A stretch of 64,000 nucleotides of DNA, taken from positions 682,001 to 746,000 of the forward strand of contig NZ_JAIVLR010000001.1 of assembly GCF_020524765.1 (NCBI RefSeq), read 5' to 3'. The position numbers were made by a program, and so were the translations under genes. The notes beneath the pieces were generated by a model. The model did not search any database. It had not been told where the DNA came from and saw only the letters and a list, made by a program, of their open reading frames with translations. Origin of the DNA: Qipengyuania gaetbuli. GTDB lineage: Bacteria > Pseudomonadota > Alphaproteobacteria > Sphingomonadales > Sphingomonadaceae. Below, piece after piece: positions 28,201 to 35,472 of the stretch (position 1 is the first letter of the stretch; each line of letters starts with the position of its first letter).

Positions 28201-28283
28201 TCGCGCCCCGCCAGAAGGTGCGCGGCGTGCGCATTGCCTACGACATGACGATACTGCCCGGCACGGTGCTTTGGGAAGGCTAG
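25218..28283 (+). CDS. Fusion of carotenoid-desaturase-type FAD oxidoreductase with acetoacetate-decarboxylase-like domain
   Basis: The 1021-aa protein starts at an ATG overlapping the previous stop (ATGA). Residues 1 to about 700 are a flavin amine-oxidase/desaturase fold: the dinucleotide motif ILGGGLSG near residue 9, GWRLGGKCATG, and the C-terminal FAD segment YLTGDWIQNGQNLGSFEAT typical of phytoene and zeta-carotene desaturases. An insertion rich in charged helices lies near residues 140-260. From about 715 to the end is an acetoacetate-decarboxylase-like domain with NPVAIASGREIFGYAKQKG: the Schiff-base Lys position appears kept, while the neighbouring Lys of the classical enzyme reads Gln. 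I know of no characterised protein with this fusion. Both domains appear intact, with no frameshift. A membrane-lipid or carotenoid substrate is suggested by the neighbour. Confidence 0.8.
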   Translation: MSKTRVAILGGGLSGVVTAFYLSAPEQRGKYDITIYQLGWRLGGKCATGRNQDHGDRVQEHGLHVFMGAYQNAFRMVQEAYAEARNRPFEKWEHAFTRQDWLTLMDKENAYASPWVMKVPVMPGTPGIDRAPDLWGRMAQVLEWIESELLGTHGKTFSSHPDLSALSWWRRILTRLLLGVEHLVAQAASVLVRDALELVQLLVEDPRKHGSHHHGLLAELLAGLRSWIQRRARPLLEKDDELRHFWVCADLGLSSLIGSLRDGLLFDPEANLERVNKLDYREWLRSHGADEISLQSALIRSLYDLIFAYPQGDWTGPGEVEAGTMVVSLMNTATYQGSIIWKFNSATGDAIVQPIYEVLKQRGVKVEFFHRVDRLVPSADGSEIAAVEIGRQVELAGETYHPLRTIEFANRPAMHVWPDRPLYRQIKDGEKLEASGADLESHWTDWQDPLPPLVLKSGDDYDALVLAIPPAAHATICRDLISQKSEWRRFNTTIRSTATQSLQTWMDKTEKGLGWDKPSLVGAYDKVNLNTWCDISEVLATESWPKDSGVCSEQIMCGPLPCKDTLPPSSDHEYPARQQAIVDQLADDFLNGDGSYFWHREFGPGGPDKGTIISRYSRANIDPSERYTLTVRGSTRHRMTASGSTYSNLYLTGDWIQNGQNLGSFEATTISGMLASHAISKFPTDIRGVDAEALTRAEYPQKPADGPGLFVKHHGMSTFPGTITLNNTTMWAFLLDADYDLMAGYCRRMFDEPSGGAVKVRPMGSTMMMSIVDIHTGRFVDEPQMGWSPERELTFWIPAVRVEKRGGKEVATHFDMVMPYLVLDNPVAIASGREIFGYAKQKGWITLPGDEGNTDAALSVDLFATKSFGKDAQQARHRLLTLSSPKEEDSSILGKVGSFGEAAKALFHHLGARKGGWHNSLGLDLEIIGDALHRRVPQLFLKQFRDVHDGNRACYQAITEAMGEVTKFDAFPKLVTFDMALDHLDSSPVASDFGIAPRQKVRGVRIAYDMTILPGTVLWEG

Positions 28284-28347
28284 GACGCGAGCGTGGAAAT
28301 CGGTCCGGTATGCGGTTAGGGTGCAGCAGGCCTGCGAGGGCAGGCCG

Positions 28348-30060
28348 GTGGCGGAACGGGGGTTAGGCTTGCACGACCTGTTCATTTCGTACGGACGCGC
28401 TGACGAGCCGCTGGCCCGGCAATTCGCCGTGACGCTGGAACAGGAAGGCTTCGCCGTCTGGTGGGACGAAACGCTGCGGTCCGGCGACACCTATGACGAG
28501 GTTATCGAGGCGGCATTGCGCCAGGCCCCCGCAGTGGTCGTCCTCTGGTCGGCGACCTCCGTGCAATCGCGCTGGGTCCGCTCGGAAGCCACCATCGGCG
28601 ATCGCAACGGGGCGCTGGTGCCGGCCATGATTGCGCAATGCGAACGCCCGATCATGTTCGAGCTGACCCAGACCGCCGATCTCACCGGGTGGAACGGGGA
28701 CCGCGAGGATCCGCGCTGGCGCAGTTTCGTGGGCGATGTACGGCTGGTCGTAGACCGGCGCAGGGAGCAGGCCGGTGCCGCAGCTTCCTCTGCCACGCCC
28801 CCCACTGCGCCGCCACCCGTCGCTCCGGCCCTGCCGCCACAGGCGCGCGAAGGCTCGCTTCCTTCCCTTGCTGTGCTGCCGTTCAAGAACCGGTCCGGCA
28901 TCGAGGACGACGAGGTCTTCGCCATCGGCCTGGTGGAAGACATCATCGACGCCATGTCGCAGGCGGCGGAACTGCGGGTCCTGTCCAGCAGCGCCATCGC
29001 GCGGTTCCGGCAAGGCGAGATCGCCGATATCGAGGCGATGGCCCGCAGCCTGGGGGTACGCTACATCCTTGAAGGCAATGTGCGCCGCCGCATGTCGATC
29101 CTGCGTGTGACCGCGCAGCTGCTCGATGCGAAAAGCGGCACGATCCTGTGGACCCAGAAGTTCGAGCGACCGCTCGACGAACTGGCCGAGCTCGAAGAGG
29201 AACTGGTCACCGAGGTCGCCGCGCACCTCAATTCGCAGGTCAACCGGCTGGAGATGGAACGCGCGCTGAGGAAACCCGACAACCTCACGGCCTGGGAAAT
29301 GGTGACGCGCGCAGTGGCGAATTACCGGCAGATCACCGCAGAAACGCTGATGCTGGCCTTGCAGGATGCACAGAAGGCGGTGGAAATCGCGCCCACTTAC
29401 GGGCTTGCCCATGCCATGCTCGCCGATGCCAATGCGACGATCTACATGCACGCGGTACCCGACGACCCCGATACCGTGGCGAAGATCAACGCGGAGATCG
29501 GGCAGGCGCTGGCGCTGGATGCGGAGAACCCGCTGGTGCTGGCCCATGTTGCCGAAGCCTACAATTATATCGGACAGCCGCGCGATGCGCTGATCTACGC
29601 CCAGCGCGCGCTCGAACGCAGCCCCAATTTCGGGCTCGCCCATTACAACGCCGGAATCGCGCATTCCTTGCTCGGCAACAGCAGGGAGGCGCTCGAGCAG
29701 TTCGACCTCGAGATTGCCGGCTCACCGGGGGCACACACGCAGTTCGCAACTTACGTCTGGCGGGGCAGCGTGCACCTGCGCGACGGGAACCATGGGCAGG
29801 CCCGCGAGGAATACAATCACGCCCTCCAGCTTAATCACACCAGCGCAGCCGCCTATCTCGGCCTGTTCCTCGTCGACATGCTGGAAGGAAATGTGGAAAA
29901 CGGGCGGGCGAACCTGGCTCGCATGCGCCAGCACGATCCGCATGTTACGCCCGAAACGCTGGAACTCAGGCTGCGCCGCTGGTTCGGCATGATCGAGCAT
30001 TGCGACCGGCTTTGCGCCTGGGGGCATGAACACTGGGAGGAAGAGGGCGTGACGGAATAG
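28348..30060 (+). CDS. TIR-domain protein with TolB/FlgO-like domain and TPR repeats
   Basis: The protein is about 570 aa and soluble. TIR domain (about residues 8-145): LFISYGRADE, the AVWWDETLRSGD loop, and Glu80 in SRWVRSEA, at the position of the catalytic Glu of NAD-cleaving TIR enzymes. A Pro-rich linker follows. Residues 170-295 resemble the TolB-N/FlgO-like domain found in cyclase-type regulators (LAVLPFKNRSG...DIIDAMSQ...YILEGNVRR). The C-terminal 200 residues hold TPR repeats. The GTG at 28348 has GAGGG seven bases upstream; a TTG at 28369 preceded by GGGGG is also possible. It lies 65 bases after the fusion gene, with no terminator between them, and directly abuts the SLOG gene. 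Confidence 0.85.
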   Translation: MAERGLGLHDLFISYGRADEPLARQFAVTLEQEGFAVWWDETLRSGDTYDEVIEAALRQAPAVVVLWSATSVQSRWVRSEATIGDRNGALVPAMIAQCERPIMFELTQTADLTGWNGDREDPRWRSFVGDVRLVVDRRREQAGAAASSATPPTAPPPVAPALPPQAREGSLPSLAVLPFKNRSGIEDDEVFAIGLVEDIIDAMSQAAELRVLSSSAIARFRQGEIADIEAMARSLGVRYILEGNVRRRMSILRVTAQLLDAKSGTILWTQKFERPLDELAELEEELVTEVAAHLNSQVNRLEMERALRKPDNLTAWEMVTRAVANYRQITAETLMLALQDAQKAVEIAPTYGLAHAMLADANATIYMHAVPDDPDTVAKINAEIGQALALDAENPLVLAHVAEAYNYIGQPRDALIYAQRALERSPNFGLAHYNAGIAHSLLGNSREALEQFDLEIAGSPGAHTQFATYVWRGSVHLRDGNHGQAREEYNHALQLNHTSAAAYLGLFLVDMLEGNVENGRANLARMRQHDPHVTPETLELRLRRWFGMIEHCDRLCAWGHEHWEEEGVTE

Positions 30061-31863
30061 ATGGCCGAAATTCTCGATCTCAAGCCGCGGCTGACCCTGC
30101 GTTTCGGCGTCACTGGCCATCGCCCGCCCCGCCTGCCGAAGGACCGGTACGATGCGGTCCGCCACAATTGCGAAGAGATTTTCGAGCATAGCCGCGAGGC
30201 GCTGGCCAAAATTTTCGCCAAGCACCGGGCCGTCTTTGCCGACGAAGAACCGCTGATCCGCCTTGTTTCCGCCATGGCCACGGGTGCCGACACGGTCGCA
30301 GCAGATGCCGCGTTAAAGCAGGGCCTGACTCTGTCCGCCTGCCTTCCCTTTGCGGCCGCAGATTACGCCCACGATTTCGCTCCCGAGGAATGGGTTCGCG
30401 CCAAGGCGCTGATCGATGCCGCGGATTCGACGGTCGAACTGGTCGACCATCGCCCGAACGACACCGCGGCCTATGAATCCATCGGCCGCCTCATCATCGC
30501 CCAATCCGATATCCTGATCGCCGTCTGGGACGGGGATGCATCGCGCGGGCGCGGCGGTACGACGGAGGTCGTCGCACAGGCCGTGGCGAGCCACATGCCG
30601 GTGATCCATGTCTGGCCGGACGAGATCCATCCGCCGCAACTGCTGTGGAGCGGGTTGCACGATGAAATCCCCGATCGCCCGTCCATCGACGGTGTAGAAC
30701 GGGTGGAATTCAACAAGGCACTTCCGCATTTGCTCGAGGCGCTCTGCGCTCCGCCAGAAGGGTCCGAGGCCGCGCCCCTGTCGGTATTCTACCAGCCGGC
30801 CCCTTCGCGGCGGCAGTTCAGCTTCGCCTGGCCACTGCTGCTGCTGGCCTGCGGCACGAGGAGCCTTGCGAAGACCCGCCTATCGATCCCGACGATCGAG
30901 GACATGCGCGCCTATTTCACGCCCATGGTGGAGCCGTTCAAGAACTTCGGCCTGTTCGGCGAACGCCTCAACAACGAGGTGTCGGACCGGTTCGCCCGCG
31001 CCGACATGGCCGCCAGCTATTTCGCGTTGCGGTTCCGCAGCAGCTTCGTGACCAATTTCGCGCTTGCCGCCATCGCCGTGCTGCTCGCCCTGTCGGGCCT
31101 GTTCTGGCCGGAAGGCAAGGCGGTGCTGATCGCGGCGGAACTGCTCGTCATCCTGCTCATCATCTTCAACACGCGAAGTGCGCGCAAATCGGACTTCCAC
31201 AAGATGTGGATCGACCGGCGTCACTTGGCCGAACGATTGCGCCTGCTGGCGGTTTCCTCGACCCTCGGGCGGCTCGAATTGCGCGATGTGGAGGACGGTA
31301 CGACCCATCCCGGCTGGGTCACATGGTACGCCCGCGCCACCGCCCGCGAGCTGGAATTGCCGCCGGGCCAGCTCGACCGGGCCTATCTCGAAAAGGTGCG
31401 CGAGATGGCGCTGGAACTGATCCGCGACCAGATCGGCTATCACGAGAACAACGCCCATATGATGGAGCATACCAATCACCGGCTCCACCGGTTCGGTGAC
31501 GGGCTGTTCGCCGGGACGATCCTGTTCTGCGCGGTGTTCCTGTCGACGATCGTCCTGCCCGGCAAGACCGGCTATCTCTTCGGCATCAGCCTTACGGCCG
31601 TGACGACCTTCGCCACGGCCTTCTTCCCCGTGCTGGCGGCAGCCCTTTACGGTATCCGCATGCAGGGCGACTTCGCCGCGACTGCAGAGCGCTCGGCGGC
31701 CATCGCCAAGCGGCTTCGCAAATTGCAGGCATCGATGATGCGCGACGATCTAGGTTACAACCGGCTGGTCGACCGGCTGCGGCGGCTGAGCGACATCATG
31801 CTGTCGGACGTCCACCAGTGGCAGCAGCAATACGAGACGCGACCCATCAGCCTGCCCGGCTAG
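30061..31863 (+). CDS. SLOG-domain protein fused to transmembrane (SLATT-like) effector
   Basis: The 600-aa protein begins immediately after the TIR gene stop. Residues 10-215 form a SLOG-like Rossmannoid domain: FGVTGHRPP, SAMATGADTVAADAAL, a LPF...DYAHDF segment, and IAVWDG...GGTTEVVAQA, which I recall as typical of nucleotide-ligand-binding SLOG families. Two membrane helices (about 329-350 and 357-374) are followed by KMWIDRRHLAERLRLL, the W-R-AE-LR pattern of SLATT effectors. A second helix pair lies near 482-535. SLOG plus paired helices are predicted to sense a nucleotide signal and permeabilise the membrane (established as prediction for the class; inferred here). With the upstream TIR gene this suggests one signal-sensor unit. 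Confidence 0.8.
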   Translation: MAEILDLKPRLTLRFGVTGHRPPRLPKDRYDAVRHNCEEIFEHSREALAKIFAKHRAVFADEEPLIRLVSAMATGADTVAADAALKQGLTLSACLPFAAADYAHDFAPEEWVRAKALIDAADSTVELVDHRPNDTAAYESIGRLIIAQSDILIAVWDGDASRGRGGTTEVVAQAVASHMPVIHVWPDEIHPPQLLWSGLHDEIPDRPSIDGVERVEFNKALPHLLEALCAPPEGSEAAPLSVFYQPAPSRRQFSFAWPLLLLACGTRSLAKTRLSIPTIEDMRAYFTPMVEPFKNFGLFGERLNNEVSDRFARADMAASYFALRFRSSFVTNFALAAIAVLLALSGLFWPEGKAVLIAAELLVILLIIFNTRSARKSDFHKMWIDRRHLAERLRLLAVSSTLGRLELRDVEDGTTHPGWVTWYARATARELELPPGQLDRAYLEKVREMALELIRDQIGYHENNAHMMEHTNHRLHRFGDGLFAGTILFCAVFLSTIVLPGKTGYLFGISLTAVTTFATAFFPVLAAALYGIRMQGDFAATAERSAAIAKRLRKLQASMMRDDLGYNRLVDRLRRLSDIMLSDVHQWQQQYETRPISLPG

Positions 31864-31871
31864 CCCAAAGA

Positions 31872-31901
31872 GAAAGGCCGCCCCGGTCGGAGCCGCCTTT
31901 C
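31872..31901. terminator. Possible bidirectional terminator
   Basis: GAAAGGCcGC...GCcGCCTTTC forms an imperfect hairpin between the SLOG gene and the convergent small gene at 31926. The minus strand has a short T-rich tail (TTTCTCTTT). Confidence 0.45.
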
Positions 31902-31925
31902 GATGTCGTCAAAACGCGTTGACCA

Positions 31926-32183
31926 TTAGGCAGCCTTCGCGCGGCTCTTCTTGGCGGGCTTGGCCGGAACTTCGGGTGCCTGCGGCTGCGCTGCCTTCTT
32001 CTCGGTCAGCTTCTTCGCCAGATATCCCCCGGCACCCAGCGCGATCATTGCAGGCAGGCTCATCCTGCGCAGCGCAGTCGCTGCAATGACGCCGAGCGCT
32101 GCGCCGCCGGCACCGCCGATGCCCACACTGGTCTGTTTAGCAATTTTGTCGCCCACATAGGCGCCGATTACCTTGCCGATCAT
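31926..32183 (-). CDS. Small glycine-rich membrane protein with Lys/Ala tail
   Basis: The 85-aa protein starts at an ATG with AAGGAG seven bases upstream. Residues 1-60 hold a Gly/Ala-rich hydrophobic hairpin (GIGGAGGAALGVIAATALRR, ALGAGGYLAKKL) that could embed in a membrane. The C-terminal 30 residues are basic and low-complexity (PAKPAKKSRAKAA), reminiscent of the trigger-factor tail in this genome. The function is unknown and I recognise no family. Confidence 0.7.
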   Translation of the reverse strand: MIGKVIGAYVGDKIAKQTSVGIGGAGGAALGVIAATALRRMSLPAMIALGAGGYLAKKLTEKKAAQPQAPEVPAKPAKKSRAKAA

Positions 32184-32237
32184 GTGCAAATCTCCTTCGC
32201 CCCATCAACGGTCAGGAGCAGCCCGTGTTCCTGAAAC

Positions 32238-32849
32238 CTACTTGCCGACGCCCTTGGCGAGGAGTGCATTGGCCGCGTTCGCGATTTCAGCCGCATCGGG
32301 GTCCCCGTCGCGCGCCCAGATGGCATAGCGCAGCCCGAGAAACACGTTCATTCCCATCAGCGCCCAGGCTTCGATCTCGCCCAGTCCGGGCCGCATGGCA
32401 CCCGCTGCCCGACCGGCGTCCAGGCGGTCGGCAATACGCTCGGCGATCGTCTCGTAGTGATTCCGGTAGCTGGCGGGATCGACGAATTCCGCTTCGTCGA
32501 TGATGCGGTAGATTTCCTTGTGCTCGGCCGCGAAGCGCAGGAACCCTTCAAGCGCCGCGCGCTCCACCGCCAGCGGGGCGGTCTCCGTGCCGATGGCATC
32601 ACGCGCGGCGGTCTTCACCGCTTCGCTCATGTCGACGACCAACGCCCGGAAGATCGCGTCCTTGCTGTCGAAATAGGTGTAGAACGAGCCGAGAGCCACG
32701 CCCGCGCGGCGTGTGATCGAACTGATCGAAGCCTCGTGAAAACCGCGCTCACCGAATTCCTTCGCCGCCGCATCCAGCAGCTTGCGCTGGGTGCGCCGCC
32801 CCCGGTCGGTGCGCGGTATCTTGGGCTTTTCCGCCGTTTCGATGCTCAT
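32238..32849 (-). CDS. TetR-family transcriptional regulator
   Basis: The 203-aa protein has the N-terminal TetR helix-turn-helix (LLDAAAKEFGERGFHEASIS...RRAGVALGSFYTYFDSKD) and a helical ligand-binding C-terminal domain. It is divergent from a large TonB-dependent receptor 120 bases away, which is the obvious candidate target along with itself. The ligand cannot be inferred, although TetR/TonB-receptor pairs often respond to hydrophobic compounds. Confidence 0.93.
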   Translation of the reverse strand: MSIETAEKPKIPRTDRGRRTQRKLLDAAAKEFGERGFHEASISSITRRAGVALGSFYTYFDSKDAIFRALVVDMSEAVKTAARDAIGTETAPLAVERAALEGFLRFAAEHKEIYRIIDEAEFVDPASYRNHYETIAERIADRLDAGRAAGAMRPGLGEIEAWALMGMNVFLGLRYAIWARDGDPDAAEIANAANALLAKGVGK

Positions 32850-32909
32850 CCCATGGCCTCCCCGGACACGTGGCTAGACCCTTGCCACCAAAGGATGCAA
32901 GATAAAACT

Positions 32910-32923
32910 TGAAAGGTGGTTCA
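32910..32923. promoter_or_regulatory. Candidate TetR operator
   Basis: TGAA-AGGTGG-TTCA is a short inverted repeat in the 121-base divergent gap between the tetR-type gene and the TonB receptor. It is a weak call based on position and symmetry. Confidence 0.35.
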
Positions 32924-32970
32924 GTTTTCAATATCCAACCCTCAGAGAGTTATCGAGGGAGGGAATTTCG

Positions 32971-35295
32971 ATGCGTTTCCATACGTCGCGCCTTGCGGGT
33001 GCTTTGCTTGTCAGCACCGCCGCAATCGCTTTCGCAGCGCCTGCTGCCGCGCAGTCGCAGCAGGACACCGTCGCCTCGCAGGATGCAGAAGACGAAGTCA
33101 TCGTCGTCACCGCCCGCCGCCGCGAGGAACGCCTGATCGACGTGCCGGTCGCGGTCTCCGCCTTCTCGGGCGAAGCGCTGGAGGAACGCGGCGCGCTCGA
33201 CATCACCGATATCGCGCAGTCGGTCCCCAACGTGACGCTCGAAGCGAGCCGCGCCACCAACTCGACGCTGTCTGCCTTCATCCGCGGCATCGGCCAGCAA
33301 GACCCCGTCTCGGGCTTCGAGCAGGGCGTCGGCATCTATCTCGACGACATCTACCTCAACCGCCCGCAGGCTGCCGTTCTCGACATCTACGACGTCGAGC
33401 GGATCGAAGTGCTGCGCGGTCCGCAGGGCACGCTCTATGGCCGCAACACCATCGGCGGCGCGGTCAAATATGTGACCAAGCGCCTGCCTCTCGAACCCTC
33501 GTTCAAGGCGCGTGCCACCTACGGCACCTACGACCAGGCCGAAGGCGTGGTGACCGCCTCGCTCCCGATGGGCGACCTCGTGCGTGTCGGCGGTTCGGTC
33601 GCGCGCCTGTCGCGCGGCGGTTTCGGCGAAAACCTGACCACCGGCCTCGAAAACTACAACAAGGATATCTGGGCCGGCCGCCTCAGCCTCGAAGTGGGCG
33701 GTTATGACGAGCCCGGCTTCATCCGTGTCCAGGGCGATTACACCAAGGACAAGTCGAACCCGCGCGGCGGCCACCGCCTGATTCCGGGCCTCGCATCGGG
33801 CGCACCTGTGCTCGACAACGTGTTCGACACGCGCGGCGCGCTCAACGATCCCGAACAGGAAGTCGAAAGCTACGGCGTCTCCATGCACGCCGAACTCGAG
33901 CTGTCCGACGCGCTGATGTTCCGCTCGATCTCGGCATTCCGCAAGGACGACAGCTACACGCCGATCGATTTCGACGCGCTTCCCGCCGTCGATCTCGACG
34001 TGCCGGGCGCCTATCTCAACGAGCAGCTGAGCCAGGAATTCCAGCTGCTTTATGACAATGGTGGCGCACTGACCGGCCTGCTCGGCTTCTACTATCTCGA
34101 TGCGAAGGCCGACACGCTGTTCGACGTGCGCATCTTCACCACCTTCCCGGGCCTGACCGCTTACACGCAGGCGGAAGTCGACACCGAAACCTATGCAGTA
34201 TTCGGCGACTTCACCTTCGACCTCAGCGAGCAGCTGAGCATCTCGGTCGGCGGCCGCTACACCTGGGACGAACGCAGTGCCTATATCCTGCGCCAGAACT
34301 ACCTTGGCGGCGGCTCGCCGATCTTCGGCGGTGCGGGCGTGCCCTTCGGCCGTCCTTCGACCGATTTCGACGGCAGCCGCGAATTCAAGAAGTTCACCCC
34401 CCGCGCATCGATCAGCTTCATGCCGACGCCGGATCACAACATCTACGCCAGCTATTCCAAGGGCTTCAAGGGCGGCGGCTTTGACCCGCGCGGCGTGGGT
34501 GCCAATGCCCCTGCGGCCACTCCCGGCGCACCGACCGATGAAGAAGTCGCAGCCTTCCTCAGCTTCGCCCCGGAGCAGGTCGACAGCTACGAAGTAGGCT
34601 ACAAGGGCGACCTCGGCATGCTGAGCATTGCTGCCGCCGCCTTTTATGCCGATTACACCGACGTCCAGATCCCGGGCTCGGTCGCCTGCACCGTGGCCGG
34701 CCTGCCGTCCTTCTGCGGCGTCGTCTCGAACGCGGGCAAGGCCACCTTCAAGGGCCTCGAACTGGAAGCGACCGCGCGGTTCGGCGGCGGGTTCAACCTG
34801 TCGGGCTCGCTCGGTTACATCGATGCGCAGTATGACGAATACATCACCAATATCGGCAACACGCCGACCGATGTGGCGGATTTCCGTGTCGTCCAGAACA
34901 CGCCCGAATTCACCGGCAGCCTGACCGCCAGCTACGACACCGACCTTGGCGGCGGCGATCTCTACCTCGGCGCCTCGGTCTCCTATCGCAGCAAGACCAC
35001 ACAGTTCGAAATCCCGAACCCCTATATCGACCAGGACGGCTATGCGCTCGTCGATGCCAGCATCAAGTGGACCGCCCCCGGCGGCAACTGGAGCCTTGGC
35101 CTCTACGGCAAGAACCTGCTCGACAAGGAATACAAGACCAGCGGCTACACCTTCGTGGCGGTGAACCCGACCACCGGTGCGATCGTGAACGGTGCGAACG
35201 GCTTCCCCGTCCCGACGCTCGGGCCGGAAGGTACGCTCACGGCGTTCTACGGCAATCCGCGCCAGGTCTTTGCGACCCTCACCTTCGAATACTGA
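32971..35295 (+). CDS. TonB-dependent outer-membrane receptor
   Basis: The 774-aa protein has a signal peptide (LAGALLVSTAAIAFAAPAAAQ) and a TonB box region (DEVIVVTARRREE). The plug domain has the classic IRGIGQQ, VYLDD-like GIYLDDIYLNRP and VLRGPQGTLYGRNTIGGAV motifs. The 22-strand barrel ends in aromatic FEY. Its sequence resembles the sphingomonad receptor class that imports hydrophobic or glycosidic compounds rather than iron, but the ligand is unknown. It is followed by a strong terminator, so it is monocistronic and probably controlled by the divergent TetR protein. Confidence 0.94.
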   Translation: MRFHTSRLAGALLVSTAAIAFAAPAAAQSQQDTVASQDAEDEVIVVTARRREERLIDVPVAVSAFSGEALEERGALDITDIAQSVPNVTLEASRATNSTLSAFIRGIGQQDPVSGFEQGVGIYLDDIYLNRPQAAVLDIYDVERIEVLRGPQGTLYGRNTIGGAVKYVTKRLPLEPSFKARATYGTYDQAEGVVTASLPMGDLVRVGGSVARLSRGGFGENLTTGLENYNKDIWAGRLSLEVGGYDEPGFIRVQGDYTKDKSNPRGGHRLIPGLASGAPVLDNVFDTRGALNDPEQEVESYGVSMHAELELSDALMFRSISAFRKDDSYTPIDFDALPAVDLDVPGAYLNEQLSQEFQLLYDNGGALTGLLGFYYLDAKADTLFDVRIFTTFPGLTAYTQAEVDTETYAVFGDFTFDLSEQLSISVGGRYTWDERSAYILRQNYLGGGSPIFGGAGVPFGRPSTDFDGSREFKKFTPRASISFMPTPDHNIYASYSKGFKGGGFDPRGVGANAPAATPGAPTDEEVAAFLSFAPEQVDSYEVGYKGDLGMLSIAAAAFYADYTDVQIPGSVACTVAGLPSFCGVVSNAGKATFKGLELEATARFGGGFNLSGSLGYIDAQYDEYITNIGNTPTDVADFRVVQNTPEFTGSLTASYDTDLGGGDLYLGASVSYRSKTTQFEIPNPYIDQDGYALVDASIKWTAPGGNWSLGLYGKNLLDKEYKTSGYTFVAVNPTTGAIVNGANGFPVPTLGPEGTLTAFYGNPRQVFATLTFEY

Positions 35296-35310
35296 TCGAA
35301 GGAGGTTCGG

Positions 35311-35349
35311 AAAGGGCGGTGGCCGCGCGACCCGGCCGCCGCCCTTTTT
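35311..35349 (+). terminator. Strong Rho-independent terminator after the TonB receptor gene
   Basis: An 11-bp stem GGGCGGTGGCC/GGCCGCCGCCC (one G-U pair) is followed by TTTTT about 20 bases after the stop. Confidence 0.87.
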
Positions 35350-35472
35350 GCTGTCCGGTAGCCATGGCCGCCTGCCCCCTTGCGTTAGGGCCAGCACGAT
35401 AAGCGAGCGTGCCGGGCGCTTCCGCCCCATTCCCACTGGCAATGTGCGGGGAGAGGCGGCATAGCGCGCGCC

